Virus record (IMG/VR): IMGVR_UViG_3300029787_000079
Span: 1 to 51,371 of that record
From: a virus
DNA: 51,371 bases
Direction: 5' to 3' (one strand)
Positions 34,626 through 40,179 of this stretch are shown piece after piece. The notes under the pieces are model-generated. The model had not been told where the DNA came from. It saw only the letters and a program-made list of their open reading frames with translations, and made no database searches. The translations under genes were made by a program, and so were the position numbers. Numbering within the stretch: position 1 is the stretch's first letter; each line of letters begins with the position of its first letter.

Positions 34626-34782
34626 TTGGAATAAAACAAAAGATCAATATTATAAATATTTATGGTATAAATTAATAAAAAAATTTAATCATGGCAAAAA
34701 CATTGATAATACTGGTGTTGTTATTCGACGGGACGTTAATTCAAGAAAAATACAATCTATCAAGACCGATAGAAGTTCATGA
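34585..34782 (+). CDS. Small hypothetical protein, 65 aa
   Basis: MEKLLKKIDEAANNWNKTKD then QYYKYLWYKLIKKFNHGKN: a basic helical protein whose 'KKIDEAA..WN.TKD..YK.LWYKLIK' pattern I associate with marine phage proteins. The ATG at 34585 follows AAGGGACATCAA; an in-frame TTG upstream at 34567 is less likely. It overlaps the previous gene by 41 nt and the next by 92 nt, an unusually deep overlap. Confidence 0.5.
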   Translation: MEKLLKKIDEAANNWNKTKDQYYKYLWYKLIKKFNHGKNIDNTGVVIRRDVNSRKIQSIKTDRSS

Positions 34783-34909
34783 GTGTTTGTCAATGGCTAA
34801 TGAACACAGAAATGAAATATCTCATTACAGAGAATTTGATGACCCTATAAGAAATGGTTGGTATTTAAACGATGGCCGTGGCACAATTCAAGGTTTTATT
34901 TGTGAGTAA
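34691..34909 (+). CDS. Small exported protein, 72 aa
   Basis: Hydrophobic leader MAKTLIILVLLFDGTLIQEK, then VHECLSMANEHRNEISHYRE and IRNGWYLNDGRGTIQGFICE. Two Cys remain after the leader. The 'ECL..A..HR..I..YR..DDP.RNG.YL.DG.GT.QG.IC' pattern is remembered as conserved in marine phages. It probably acts in the periplasm, as do the products of 34910-35128 and 30968-31183. Its stop meets the convergent minus-strand gene end to end. Confidence 0.65.
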   Translation: MAKTLIILVLLFDGTLIQEKYNLSRPIEVHECLSMANEHRNEISHYREFDDPIRNGWYLNDGRGTIQGFICE

Positions 34910-35128
34910 TTAAGTATCAGCGCTTTCTTGTTCAACACAAGCAAATCTTATAAATATCTCATGTTCGTTAACCTCTTGTCTACCTATTTCTTCCATTTTA
35001 CTTAATGACTCTTTGTATCCCGTTTGCATACAATCATACATATCATTAAATGTACCGGACCATTGATGCCCAGGTAGACATGTCCCAGCAGCATATGAAC
35101 AAATATATAAAATTAATGCTATTTTCAT
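34910..35128 (-). CDS. Small exported Cys-containing protein, 72 aa
   Basis: Signal-like N-terminus MKIALILYICSYAAGTCLPG, then HQWSGTFNDMYDCMQTGYKE and SLSKMEEIGRQEVNEHEIFI RFACVEQ. Four Cys give two probable disulfides. The 'YDCM..GY..S..KMEEIGR..VN.H.I.I.F.C.E' layout is remembered from marine phages. It is alone on the minus strand, convergent with 34691-34909 and divergent from the ribbon-helix-helix-like gene. Confidence 0.65.
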   Translation of the reverse strand: MKIALILYICSYAAGTCLPGHQWSGTFNDMYDCMQTGYKESLSKMEEIGRQEVNEHEIFIRFACVEQESADT

Positions 35129-35129
35129 G

Positions 35130-35165
35130 TTGACATTCTCAAAGAAATTTATATATTATCCTATA
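35130..35165 (+). promoter_or_regulatory. Promoter with operator-like TATATTATCCTATA element
   Basis: TTGACA (35130-35135), 16-nt spacer, TATATT (35152-35157). TATATTATCCTATA (35152-35165) overlaps the -10 and differs by one base from TATAATATCCTATA at 34213 and the copies at 43.6-45 kb. The ribbon-helix-helix-like gene begins at 35199 with an AAAGGAAA ribosome site. This arrangement fits an autoregulated small repressor, which is an inference. Confidence 0.55.
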
Positions 35166-35198
35166 ATTAAAAACTGATATGAAAGGAAAGTACAATAT

Positions 35199-35363
35199 AT
35201 GACTGACATAAGCAAATATAAAAATGTCTCATTATCAAAAGATACTTACACAAAAATTGATAAACTTAGGCGTATAGTCGTGCCAAACACAATTGTAAGT
35301 CGAAGTCAATTAGTAAATATCTTAGTAAATGAAAAAACAGAAAAATTAAACGGAAAGGTTAAA
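35199..35363 (+). CDS. Ribbon-helix-helix-like DNA-binding protein candidate, 54 aa
   Basis: MTDISKYKNVSLSKDTYTKI then DKLRRIVVPNTIVSRSQLVN and ILVNEKTGKIKRKG. The order beta-strand (KNVSLS), helix (KDTYTKIDKLRRIV), turn, helix (SRSQLVNILVNEK) is that of Arc/CopG ribbon-helix-helix regulators, including the short S-x-S-x-L second-helix start. 54 aa is the usual size. It lies 34 nt from an operator-like palindrome overlapping its promoter. DNA binding is inferred from this pattern, not shown. Confidence 0.55.
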
Positions 35364-35365
35364 AA

Positions 35366-35517
35366 TGCTTAACATAACAGAAGAACAAAGAAAAATGCTT
35401 TTAGATTATATGGCAAGAAGACCATATGCAGAGGTGTATCAATTAATTTCAATGATAATGTCTTTAAAACCAATTGAAGAAAAAAAAGATGACAAACCAA
35501 AAAAAGATTTGTCCTAG
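35366..35517 (+). pseudogene. Frame-disrupted small gene (or -1 frameshift gene)
   Basis: ATG at 35366 after GGAAAGG reads MLNITEEQRKML and then hits TAG at 35402-35404. Re-reading one base back at CTT|TAG continues as LDYMARRPYAEVYQLISMIM then SLKPIEEKKDDKPKKDLS to the TAG at 35515-35517. The joined product is a plausible single 50-aa helical protein. Either one T was lost from a TTTT run (mutation or sequencing error), or a -1 frameshift occurs at the stop, or only the 35-aa frame from ATG 35410 is used. Confidence 0.5.
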
Positions 35518-35680
35518 ATGCTCTGGCAATGGTTTTATAAAATTAAAAGAAAGCATAGAAAAACCTGTGGATGTTGTGGTGCAATGTCCAATGTGTAATA
35601 GTCAAGGAGAGGTACATGATAAAGAATTTGATGAGTATTTTGATTCTCATGTTGAGCTTAAATCATTGCTCAAGCACTGA
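35489..35680 (+). CDS. Small DnaJ-type zinc-finger protein, 63 aa
   Basis: Two CxxC pairs: CPRCSGNG (Cys 8, 11) and CPMCNSQG (Cys 33, 36). The CxxCxGxG pattern is that of the DnaJ/anti-TRAP zinc domain. The remainder is acidic (EVHDKEFDEYFDSHVELKSL). The ATG at 35489 is chosen; an in-frame TTG at 35474 would add a KKKK stretch. It overlaps the disrupted gene by 29 nt and the next gene by 65 nt. It may bind nucleic acid or protein. A second such mini-protein is encoded at 42458-42601. Confidence 0.6.
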   Translation: MTNQKKICPRCSGNGFIKLKESIEKPVDVVVQCPMCNSQGEVHDKEFDEYFDSHVELKSLLKH

Positions 35681-35792
35681 TATAATTAATATATCTGCTG
35701 GCATATATACGGGTATGGAAGATAAACCAAACCCTATAAGTGCTATAAAAATACTAACGAAAGATAAAGATGCCAGACCCCCTGTTGAATAA
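35616..35792 (+). CDS. Small exported/lipoprotein-like protein, 58 aa
   Basis: Hydrophobic leader MIKNLMSILILMLSLNHCSS with Cys 18 at the end of the hydrophobic stretch, which could be a degenerate lipobox. Then TDIINISAGIYTGMEDKPNP. The start at 35616 is chosen because GAGAGGT lies 5-9 nt upstream. It overlaps the zinc-finger gene and the next gene. Such short lipoproteins can be Rz1-like outer-membrane spanins, but it is not Pro-rich. Function uncertain. Confidence 0.5.
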   Translation: MIKNLMSILILMLSLNHCSSTDIINISAGIYTGMEDKPNPISAIKILTKDKDARPPVE

Positions 35793-35955
35793 ATTTTTAA
35801 GTTGGTTGATTATAATTAGTTTGTTAATTTGTCTTTGTTTTCTATGTTTTATTTTTATTGATATTAATGAAATATGGATGGATATGATAAAATTTGAGGA
35901 AAGAATACAGAATCTTGAAATATTGATGTTAAGAAAAATGGGAATTGAGACATGA
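35770..35955 (+). CDS. Small single-span membrane protein, 61 aa
   Basis: MPDPLLNKFLSWLIIISLLI CLCFLCFIFID in two parts is one very hydrophobic segment (residues 9-31) with two Cys. A charged amphipathic helix follows (WMDMIKFEERIQNLEILMLR). Coupled on both sides by overlaps (23 nt and 4 nt). Inner-membrane location likely; function unknown. Confidence 0.55.
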   Translation: MPDPLLNKFLSWLIIISLLICLCFLCFIFIDINEIWMDMIKFEERIQNLEILMLRKMGIET

Positions 35956-36122
35956 CACAAAGTAAGTCAGGTTCTAATGATCTTGAAGAAATTATTAAAA
36001 AATTAAAAGAAAAAGTTGAAGAACTTAAAAAAGAAAATTGGGATGTTAAAAAAGAAAACGATCGTTTAAATGAACATATACAATTAATGGAAATGGAGAG
36101 AGACAAATGGATGACGAAATAA
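35952..36122 (+). CDS. Small coiled-coil protein, 56 aa
   Basis: ATGA overlap with the preceding gene. MTQSKSGSNDLEEIIKKLKE then KVEELKKENWDVKKENDRLN EHIQLMEM shows continuous heptads with Leu/Ile at a/d positions. It overlaps the following oxygenase gene by 16 nt. Probably a dimeric coiled coil; function unknown. Confidence 0.55.
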   Translation: MTQSKSGSNDLEEIIKKLKEKVEELKKENWDVKKENDRLNEHIQLMEMERDKWMTK

Positions 36123-36835
36123 AGAAAAATGATGTAGGTCAAGGAGAAAAGATACGTCTCGACTATCAAATGTTTAGATGGGGGCCTTTGTTAGTTAAAT
36201 TTAAAATACCCGAAGATCTTCGTAAAAAATTTTTAGAAGAAGCTTATGCTAGCAACAAAGATTTTGAAAAAAATTTAGCTGGTATTATAACAAAAGAAGT
36301 TGGTTTTAGGAATATAGAAATGTTTAAACCTTTCTTTCATACAATTTTTGAAATGTATGCAGACGCGCAACTTAAATGGGCACCAGAGGTAGGGGCTACA
36401 AGAGAAACGTTTAAGCAACAGTATTTAATAGAGGCTCTTTGGGCAAACTTTCAAGGCCCCGGTGATTTTAATCCACCACACGATCACGGTGGTACTTTGT
36501 CTTGGGTTATATTTTTGCAAATGCCTAAAGAGTTAATAGAAGAAAGAAATAAGTACAAAGGTCGTAGCGCCGGACCCGGTGGATTGACTTTCATATATGG
36601 TGAAGGCCCAAGAAACTACATAAGCCATCACTCTTTCTTTCCTGAAGAAGGAGATATGTTCATATTTCCTGCAACGTTAAAACATTGGGTGTTCCCATTT
36701 AAAAGTGATTGTGTCAGGATATCTGTATCTGGCAACGTAAATGATTCTATTAAATATAAAGATCTTAAAAAATTGAAGGAGGTTAAAAAAAATGAACAAG
36801 AAAACAATACAAGCGATAATAAAGAGACAATTTAA
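36107..36835 (+). CDS. 2-oxoglutarate/Fe(II) oxygenase, HDH type, 242 aa
   Basis: Fourth oxygenase, far from the tail cluster. The metal motif PPHDHGG (H125, H127) is followed by TLSWVIFLQMP. The distal histidine is H193 in ATLKHWVFPF and the 2-oxoglutarate-binding arginine is R204 in CVRISVSGNV. PGGLTFIYGEGPRNYISHHS lies in the strand region. Preceded by GGAGAGAG. The C-terminal 30 residues are a charged tail (KDLKKLKEVKKNEQENNTSD). It differs clearly from the HxHxN/D pair at 7393 and 40419. The substrate is unknown. Confidence 0.8.
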   Translation: MDDEIKKNDVGQGEKIRLDYQMFRWGPLLVKFKIPEDLRKKFLEEAYASNKDFEKNLAGIITKEVGFRNIEMFKPFFHTIFEMYADAQLKWAPEVGATRETFKQQYLIEALWANFQGPGDFNPPHDHGGTLSWVIFLQMPKELIEERNKYKGRSAGPGGLTFIYGEGPRNYISHHSFFPEEGDMFIFPATLKHWVFPFKSDCVRISVSGNVNDSIKYKDLKKLKEVKKNEQENNTSDNKETI

Positions 36836-37010
36836 TTTAATTATTGATGAGGAAAAAAAATTAAAAAGTGTCTTGAATATGGAAACGAATGACGAGCATC
36901 CAGAATCTTTGTTTAACGGTTTATATACAAAAGCTGAACAGCATTTAGATGAAATTGTAAGAGCTCAAAACAAAATAGTTTTACTAGAAAATATAATTAA
37001 TCCAGAGTGA
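36792..37010 (+). CDS. Small helical protein, 72 aa
   Basis: MNKKTIQAIIKRQFNLIIDE then EKKLKSVLNMETNDEHPESL and FNGLYTKAEQHLDEIVRAQN KIVLLENII. All-helical with amphipathic repeats. It has one of the strongest ribosome sites in the window (GAAGGAGGT) within the end of the oxygenase gene, so it overlaps that gene by 44 nt. Function unknown. Confidence 0.6.
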   Translation: MNKKTIQAIIKRQFNLIIDEEKKLKSVLNMETNDEHPESLFNGLYTKAEQHLDEIVRAQNKIVLLENIINPE

Positions 37011-37582
37011 GTAAAACTAAAATTTGTAAAATTTGTAAAAAATATTTTTCTTTAGATATGTTCTACTTAAGTAAAAATGGTAGATATAATTTCTGCTGCA
37101 TACCTTGCGATAAAAAACGAAAAGCTGTGTATAGGTTTGAAAATAAAGAGAGAATTGCATTAGCAGAATATAAGTATATGAACACAGAAAGAGGCTATGT
37201 CATGGAAGTAATTAATGGAATATTTTATAGACATAAAAGAAAAAATGCAAGACTTAAATGGGTGCCTGAATGTACTAAAGAAGAAATTTACGCAGAGCTC
37301 ATGTTATATATACAAGACCATGGTCGCAATTGTGAATATTGCAAAGAACCTTGGACTTATAAAAGAGTGTTAGTTGGAAAAGATAGAAAGTTTAATGGAC
37401 GTGGCCCGAAGATAACAACTAATTTTTCTATTGATAGATTAGATGCAACTCAAACTTATAAATTAGATAATTTAGTTTTTTGTTGTGTTGGTTGCAATTT
37501 AAGAAAAAATCAAGTAAGGTTGTCGGACATATTTAACATCATACGTGTGTATGAAGAAAGAAAGAATAATGAAGTGGAATAA
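37007..37582 (+). CDS. HNH-type endonuclease with zinc knuckles, 191 aa
   Basis: Predicted nuclease, possibly homing or recombination-associated. The N-terminal zinc finger is KICKICKKYFSLDMFYLSKN with CCIPCDKKRK. A second Cys pair is NCEYCKEPW. The HNH-like core TTNFSIDRLDATQTYKLDNL VFCCVGCNLRKNQ contains Asp-Arg plus the N and Cys-x2-Cys positions; the usual His appears replaced by 'IDR', so the fold is HNH/ENDO VII-like rather than canonical. The start is GTG at 37007, overlapping the upstream stop. It overlaps the next nuclease gene by 14 nt. Confidence 0.7.
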   Translation: MSKTKICKICKKYFSLDMFYLSKNGRYNFCCIPCDKKRKAVYRFENKERIALAEYKYMNTERGYVMEVINGIFYRHKRKNARLKWVPECTKEEIYAELMLYIQDHGRNCEYCKEPWTYKRVLVGKDRKFNGRGPKITTNFSIDRLDATQTYKLDNLVFCCVGCNLRKNQVRLSDIFNIIRVYEERKNNEVE

Positions 37583-38240
37583 ACTATATAATTATCCGAA
37601 GACCGTAAGATCTTCTATTGATGGAGTACGTAAATATGATGTTAATGACGAGAAATTACCTAGTGTCACGACTATATTAAAAGCCACTGAATCTGAAGAT
37701 AAGAAAGAATCTTTATCTCGTTGGAAAGATAGGGTCGGCGAAGTTGAGGCAGATAGAATTAAAAATGTAGCGGCAACTAGGGGAACTGCTATGCACACGT
37801 ATCTCGAACATTATATTAAAGGTGGCAAGGTGCTCGATTTAACCGACGTGGGGCGAGAGGCGAGTAGCATGGGTCAAATGATTATTGACAAAGGATTTAG
37901 TGACTTGGAGGAAGTATGGGGCGTCGAGTGTACACTACATTATCCGGGTCTATACGCTGGTCAAACTGACATGTGTGGAATTTATCAAGGACGCGAAAGT
38001 ATAATAGACTTCAAGCAATCGAACAAGCCCAAACGTGCCGAGTGGATAGATGATTATAAATTACAACTTGTTGCATACGCTATGGCGCATGACCAAGTCT
38101 ATGGAACGAGGATCGAGCAGGGTGTTATTTTGATGTGTACACCGGATAATTTCTTTCAGAGGTTTCTAGTGAATGGCAGCGAGTTTCGGAAGTGGAAATG
38201 GGAGTGGCTAAAAAAGATTGACCAATACTATAATTCTTAA
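37569..38240 (+). CDS. PD-(D/E)XK exonuclease, RecB/Cas4-like, 223 aa
   Basis: Predicted DNA exonuclease for replication or recombination. SVTTILKATE and TRGTAMHTYLEHYIKGG give the RecB-family motif I. GLYAGQTDMCGIYQGRESII then DFKQSNKPK give the D...DxK catalytic core. DDYKLQLVAYAMAHDQVYGT is the QxxxY motif. This set defines the Cas4/RecB-type PD-(D/E)XK nucleases. The ATG at 37569 is preferred (GAAAGAA upstream). The gene is noticeably more GC-rich (about 37640-38200) than its neighbours, which may reflect transfer. Confidence 0.85.
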   Translation: MKWNKLYNYPKTVRSSIDGVRKYDVNDEKLPSVTTILKATESEDKKESLSRWKDRVGEVEADRIKNVAATRGTAMHTYLEHYIKGGKVLDLTDVGREASSMGQMIIDKGFSDLEEVWGVECTLHYPGLYAGQTDMCGIYQGRESIIDFKQSNKPKRAEWIDDYKLQLVAYAMAHDQVYGTRIEQGVILMCTPDNFFQRFLVNGSEFRKWKWEWLKKIDQYYNS

Positions 38241-38416
38241 ATTTTTTTATTCTTAAGTTTTTTAATTTTAATACATTCATTAATAATTTCATCCATTAAA
38301 ATATACATAGGATGTTGTTCGTATAAACTACCAGTGGATACCATCATATCTATCATAGATGCAGATTGTTTTATTTTTTCTTTAGTAAGAGTTATGGTTA
38401 TTTTATTTTTATTCAT
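38237..38416 (-). CDS. Small ribbon-helix-helix-like/helical protein, 59 aa
   Basis: MNKNKITITLTKEKIKQSAS then MIDMMVSTGSLYEQHPMYIL and MDEIINECIKIKKLKNKK. The start KITITLTKEKI followed by two helices could be an RHH-type or HTH-like small regulator; not certain. Preceded on its strand by ACGAGGGCACTT, a good ribosome site. Overlaps the nuclease stop by 4 nt (convergent). The upstream gene's stop overlaps its start. Confidence 0.55.
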   Translation of the reverse strand: MNKNKITITLTKEKIKQSASMIDMMVSTGSLYEQHPMYILMDEIINECIKIKKLKNKKI

Positions 38417-38654
38417 AAGTGCCCTCGTATTGACTTAAATTAGGTAGACTTTCTGATCTTGTTCCTGTGTCAGCCCCTACAGTTTTGTTATTGAGAAGAC
38501 ATGGTCCGTAAAGATTTATAAATTCCCAATTTATGTTATTGGGATTTTTTAAATCATGTCTTATATTTTTAAAATATATTTTTCTATTCTGTTTGGACAT
38601 TTTTAATTTTTTAGTTTGTGTTTTTAAATGGTTTAATTCTTTATTTATTAACAT
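38409..38654 (-). CDS. Small hypothetical protein, 81 aa
   Basis: Not recognised. MLINKELNHLKTQTKKLKMS then KQNRKIYFKNIRHDLKNPNN and LYGPCLLNNKTVGADTGTRS. Basic helical first half with a different, Ser/Gly-rich end. The start could be 38654 or the internal ATG at 38600; the longer reading (38672) lies inside the promoter and is unlikely. Followed by overlapping coupling to 38237-38416. Confidence 0.5.
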   Translation of the reverse strand: MLINKELNHLKTQTKKLKMSKQNRKIYFKNIRHDLKNPNNINWEFINLYGPCLLNNKTVGADTGTRSESLPNLSQYEGTYE

Positions 38655-38661
38655 ATAATCC

Positions 38662-38689
38662 CTTATAATCATTTAAATGTAAGTGTCAA
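38662..38689 (-). promoter_or_regulatory. Minus-strand promoter next to origin-like region
   Basis: On the minus strand: TTGACA (complement of 38684-38689), 16-nt spacer, TATAAG (complement of 38662-38667). A perfect-armed palindrome TATAATCCCTTATA (38654-38667) overlaps the -10, reminiscent of the TATAGGATATTATA elements elsewhere. It would direct the 38654 and 38416 genes away from the origin-like region. Confidence 0.55.
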
Positions 38690-38795
38690 ATTTTAATTTT
38701 AATTTTTGTACAAAAAATACAAAACTGCGACATAAGTATACAGATTAAGGCAACAATGTGGCGAAATCATAGAATAGCCGCACTTTTTGCAAACC

Positions 38796-38835
38796 AAAAG
38801 TGTGGAAGAGGGTATCAAAAAACCCCATAAAATGA
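38796..38835 (+). repeat. 40-nt imperfect direct repeat, copy 1
   Basis: Matches 38880-38919 closely. Both begin AAAAGTGTGGAA and end CATAAAATGA. Each contains a small inverted repeat (here GGGT...ACCC) around tcaaaaa, so each could form a 4-5 bp hairpin. The copies are spaced 84 nt apart, about eight DNA helical turns. Confidence 0.75.
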
Positions 38836-38879
38836 CATTTGCAAAAATTTTTTGTGTCGATTTTACGAAATTTAGGGGC

Positions 38880-38919
38880 AAAAGTGTGGAAACGGGTGTC
38901 AAAAACCCGCATAAAATGA
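38880..38919 (+). repeat. 40-nt imperfect direct repeat, copy 2
   Basis: Second copy. The internal inverted repeat is CGGGT...ACCCG. The hairpin arms differ from copy 1 by compensating changes (G-G-G-T/A-C-C-C kept, outer pair C/G added), suggesting that the stem, not just the sequence, is preserved. Confidence 0.75.
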
Positions 38920-39219
38920 ATTTTTTTTTCAAAAATGTGGAAAATGTGGAAAGTCAAAATGATTAGAATTGTTGATATACAAGGAAACTAGACGATTTCC
39001 ACATTTCCACACTTTTCAAAATGTTTTTGGTCGTGTAAGTCTTCAAAAGTTTTTTAGGTCTTTATTTGTGGAAAAAAGCCAAAAATCGATTATTAACGTT
39101 GGTATACAATAAAAGTAGCTTCCACATTTTTAAAACTAAAAATGTGGAAAATGTAGAAAGGCGCAATTACCAACACTTTTTCGCATTTAAAAATGTGGAA
39201 GAAATGTGTAATAAGTGTA

Positions 39220-39372
39220 ATGACAGAAAAAGATTTTTGGGATAAATTTAATTCAAAACACAATCCAAGATATTATTATGCCAAAAAGAAGACAGAAGAG
39301 AAAAACAAAGAGAAGGATAAAGAACAAAAAAATTATACCTCTCAATTTAAAATCTTTAGGAAACAAGATTGA
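39220..39372 (+). CDS. Possible small basic protein, 50 aa
   Basis: MTEKDFWDKFNSKHNPRYYY followed by AKKKTEEKNKEKDKEQKNY. First frame after the origin-like region. It overlaps the conserved frame 39278-39622 for 95 nt in another frame. Composition is Lys/Glu-rich and could be real, or the region could be the 5' leader of the next gene. No ribosome site beyond GTGTAA. Confidence 0.3.
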   Translation: MTEKDFWDKFNSKHNPRYYYAKKKTEEKNKEKDKEQKNYTSQFKIFRKQD

Positions 39373-39622
39373 GGCATACCCATTTGTGGAAATTGAATGG
39401 AGTGATATCGAAGGGGATGCTGGTTGGTCTGATACTAAATCATTAAACAAAGAAGAACTACCAACGTGTGTCTCCAAAGGTTACCTTGTTAGTCAAAAAA
39501 ATGGTATTACAAGAATATTTACAGATTACATAAAAACAAAAGATAAACCTACATTTGATAGTATTGGCAACACAACCATAATCCCAACGGCAGTAATACA
39601 ATCAATTAAAAAAATTAATTAA
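39278..39622 (+). CDS. Conserved small phage protein, 114 aa
   Basis: The basic N-terminus (MPKRRQKRKTKRRIKNKKII) is followed by a compact domain: KIEAYPFVEIEWSDIEGDAG, WSDTKSLNKEELPTCVSKGY, LVSQKNGITRIFTDYI and TTIIPTAVIQSIKKI. The domain pattern 'P.V.I.W.DI.GDAGW...........C.S.GYL......I.I...' is remembered from many marine phages. Function unknown; it could bind DNA near the origin. The stop is convergent with, and overlaps, the small terminase stop. Confidence 0.6.
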   Translation: MPKRRQKRKTKRRIKNKKIIPLNLKSLGNKIEAYPFVEIEWSDIEGDAGWSDTKSLNKEELPTCVSKGYLVSQKNGITRIFTDYIKTKDKPTFDSIGNTTIIPTAVIQSIKKIN

Positions 39623-40139
39623 GTTTTTTTAATTTTGGCAACCTTGATTCTTTAACATCTTTTTTAATTTTTTTTGTCATATCTTTCATTTCAACACCTT
39701 CAAGAATAGGTGAGTATTGATCTATAATATCCTTCATCCTCGTTTCTAGCTCCTCCGCACTCAAATCATCTATCTTACCGGTTCGTATAATTTTCTGTTC
39801 AACATATAATCCGGCAGCTTTACCTCTTGCAACCTCTGCGTTAGTTGCGGCAGAAAAAGCCCCTTTCTTTAATGCGTTCTCTCTTATTTTAGCAAGTTCC
39901 GTGATGTGTCTCTCAAAAGTTACCGCATACTTTTTTTGATTTTCTTCACGGAGCTCACCAATGTATTTAACTACGAGAGGGTATTTTTTTGGATTTTGTA
40001 ATTCGTAAGCTCTTATTCTTGCCGCCTCACCATAACCGGCCTCTTTTGCACATTCTGTGCCATTCATTCTACCTTCATTAGCAACAACTAATTGAGCAAA
40101 TTTAATTTGTTTTTCTGTTAATCTTTTAGGAACTCCCAT
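39615..40139 (-). CDS. terS: Terminase small subunit, 174 aa
   Basis: DNA-recognition subunit of the packaging motor. The N-terminal helix-turn-helix region LTEKQIKFAQLVVANEGRMN followed by GTECAKEAGYGEAARIRAYE is typical of Terminase_2-type small subunits, followed by a coiled oligomerisation region (VKYIGELREENQKKYAVTFE) and a Lys-rich C-terminus. The start at 40139 (MGVPKRLTEKQ) is preferred to an upstream in-frame ATG at 40175, which lies inside the promoter. It is on the opposite strand and nearly 6 kb from the large subunit. Confidence 0.85.
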   Translation of the reverse strand: MGVPKRLTEKQIKFAQLVVANEGRMNGTECAKEAGYGEAARIRAYELQNPKKYPLVVKYIGELREENQKKYAVTFERHITELAKIRENALKKGAFSAATNAEVARGKAAGLYVEQKIIRTGKIDDLSAEELETRMKDIIDQYSPILEGVEMKDMTKKIKKDVKESRLPKLKKLN

Positions 40140-40142
40140 ATG

Positions 40143-40175
40143 TTGACGTATAGAGTAATTTAAGGTACAAGTCAA
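40143..40175. promoter_or_regulatory. Bidirectional promoter, both genes leaderless
   Basis: Plus: TTGACG (40143-40148), 17-nt spacer, TACAAG (40166-40171), ATG at 40180. Minus: TTGACT (complement 40170-40175), 17-nt spacer, TATACG (complement 40147-40152), small terminase ATG at 40139. Each ATG lies 7-8 nt after its -10, so both transcripts should begin at or next to the start codon. The two -35 elements are the arms of an inverted repeat (TTGACGTATA / TACAAGTCAA). Confidence 0.65.
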
Positions 40176-40179
40176 CTTT

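Larger units (their letters stand above)
38757..39201. other. Candidate replication origin: TGTGGAAA iteron cluster
   Basis: A 550-base non-coding stretch (38673-39219) with about ten copies of TGTGGAA or its complement TTCCACA: 38757 (partial), 38801, 38885, 38936, 38945, 38996, 39004, 39067, 39120, 39143 and 39194. TGTGGAAAA is one mismatch from the DnaA box TGTGGATAA. Copies occur singly, in tandem pairs, and in both orientations. Surroundings are extremely AT-rich with long A/T runs. TTGATATACAA (38972) and TTGGTATACAA (39099) form a second repeated palindrome-like element. This is the architecture of an initiator-binding origin; function is inferred. Confidence 0.6.

Noticed and set aside
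37569-38240. Cas4 of a CRISPR system
   Set aside because: The nuclease has the RecB/Cas4-type catalytic core but no clear four-Cys iron-sulfur cluster and no cas context. A phage recombination exonuclease is the simpler reading.
38699-38957. Two overlapping minus-strand frames in the iteron region
   Set aside because: The translated sequences only mirror the DNA repeats (FILCGFLTP / VILWGFLIP). No ribosome site. The region is better explained as repeat-rich non-coding DNA.
38757-39201. CRISPR array
   Set aside because: Repeats are short (about 8 nt), unevenly spaced and in both orientations, and the 40-nt repeat occurs only twice. No cas genes other than a RecB/Cas4-like phage nuclease are present.
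39604-39632. Bidirectional terminator between the convergent genes ending near 39620
   Set aside because: The inverted repeat is made only of A/T runs with a bulge; thermodynamically weak, so not listed as a terminator.
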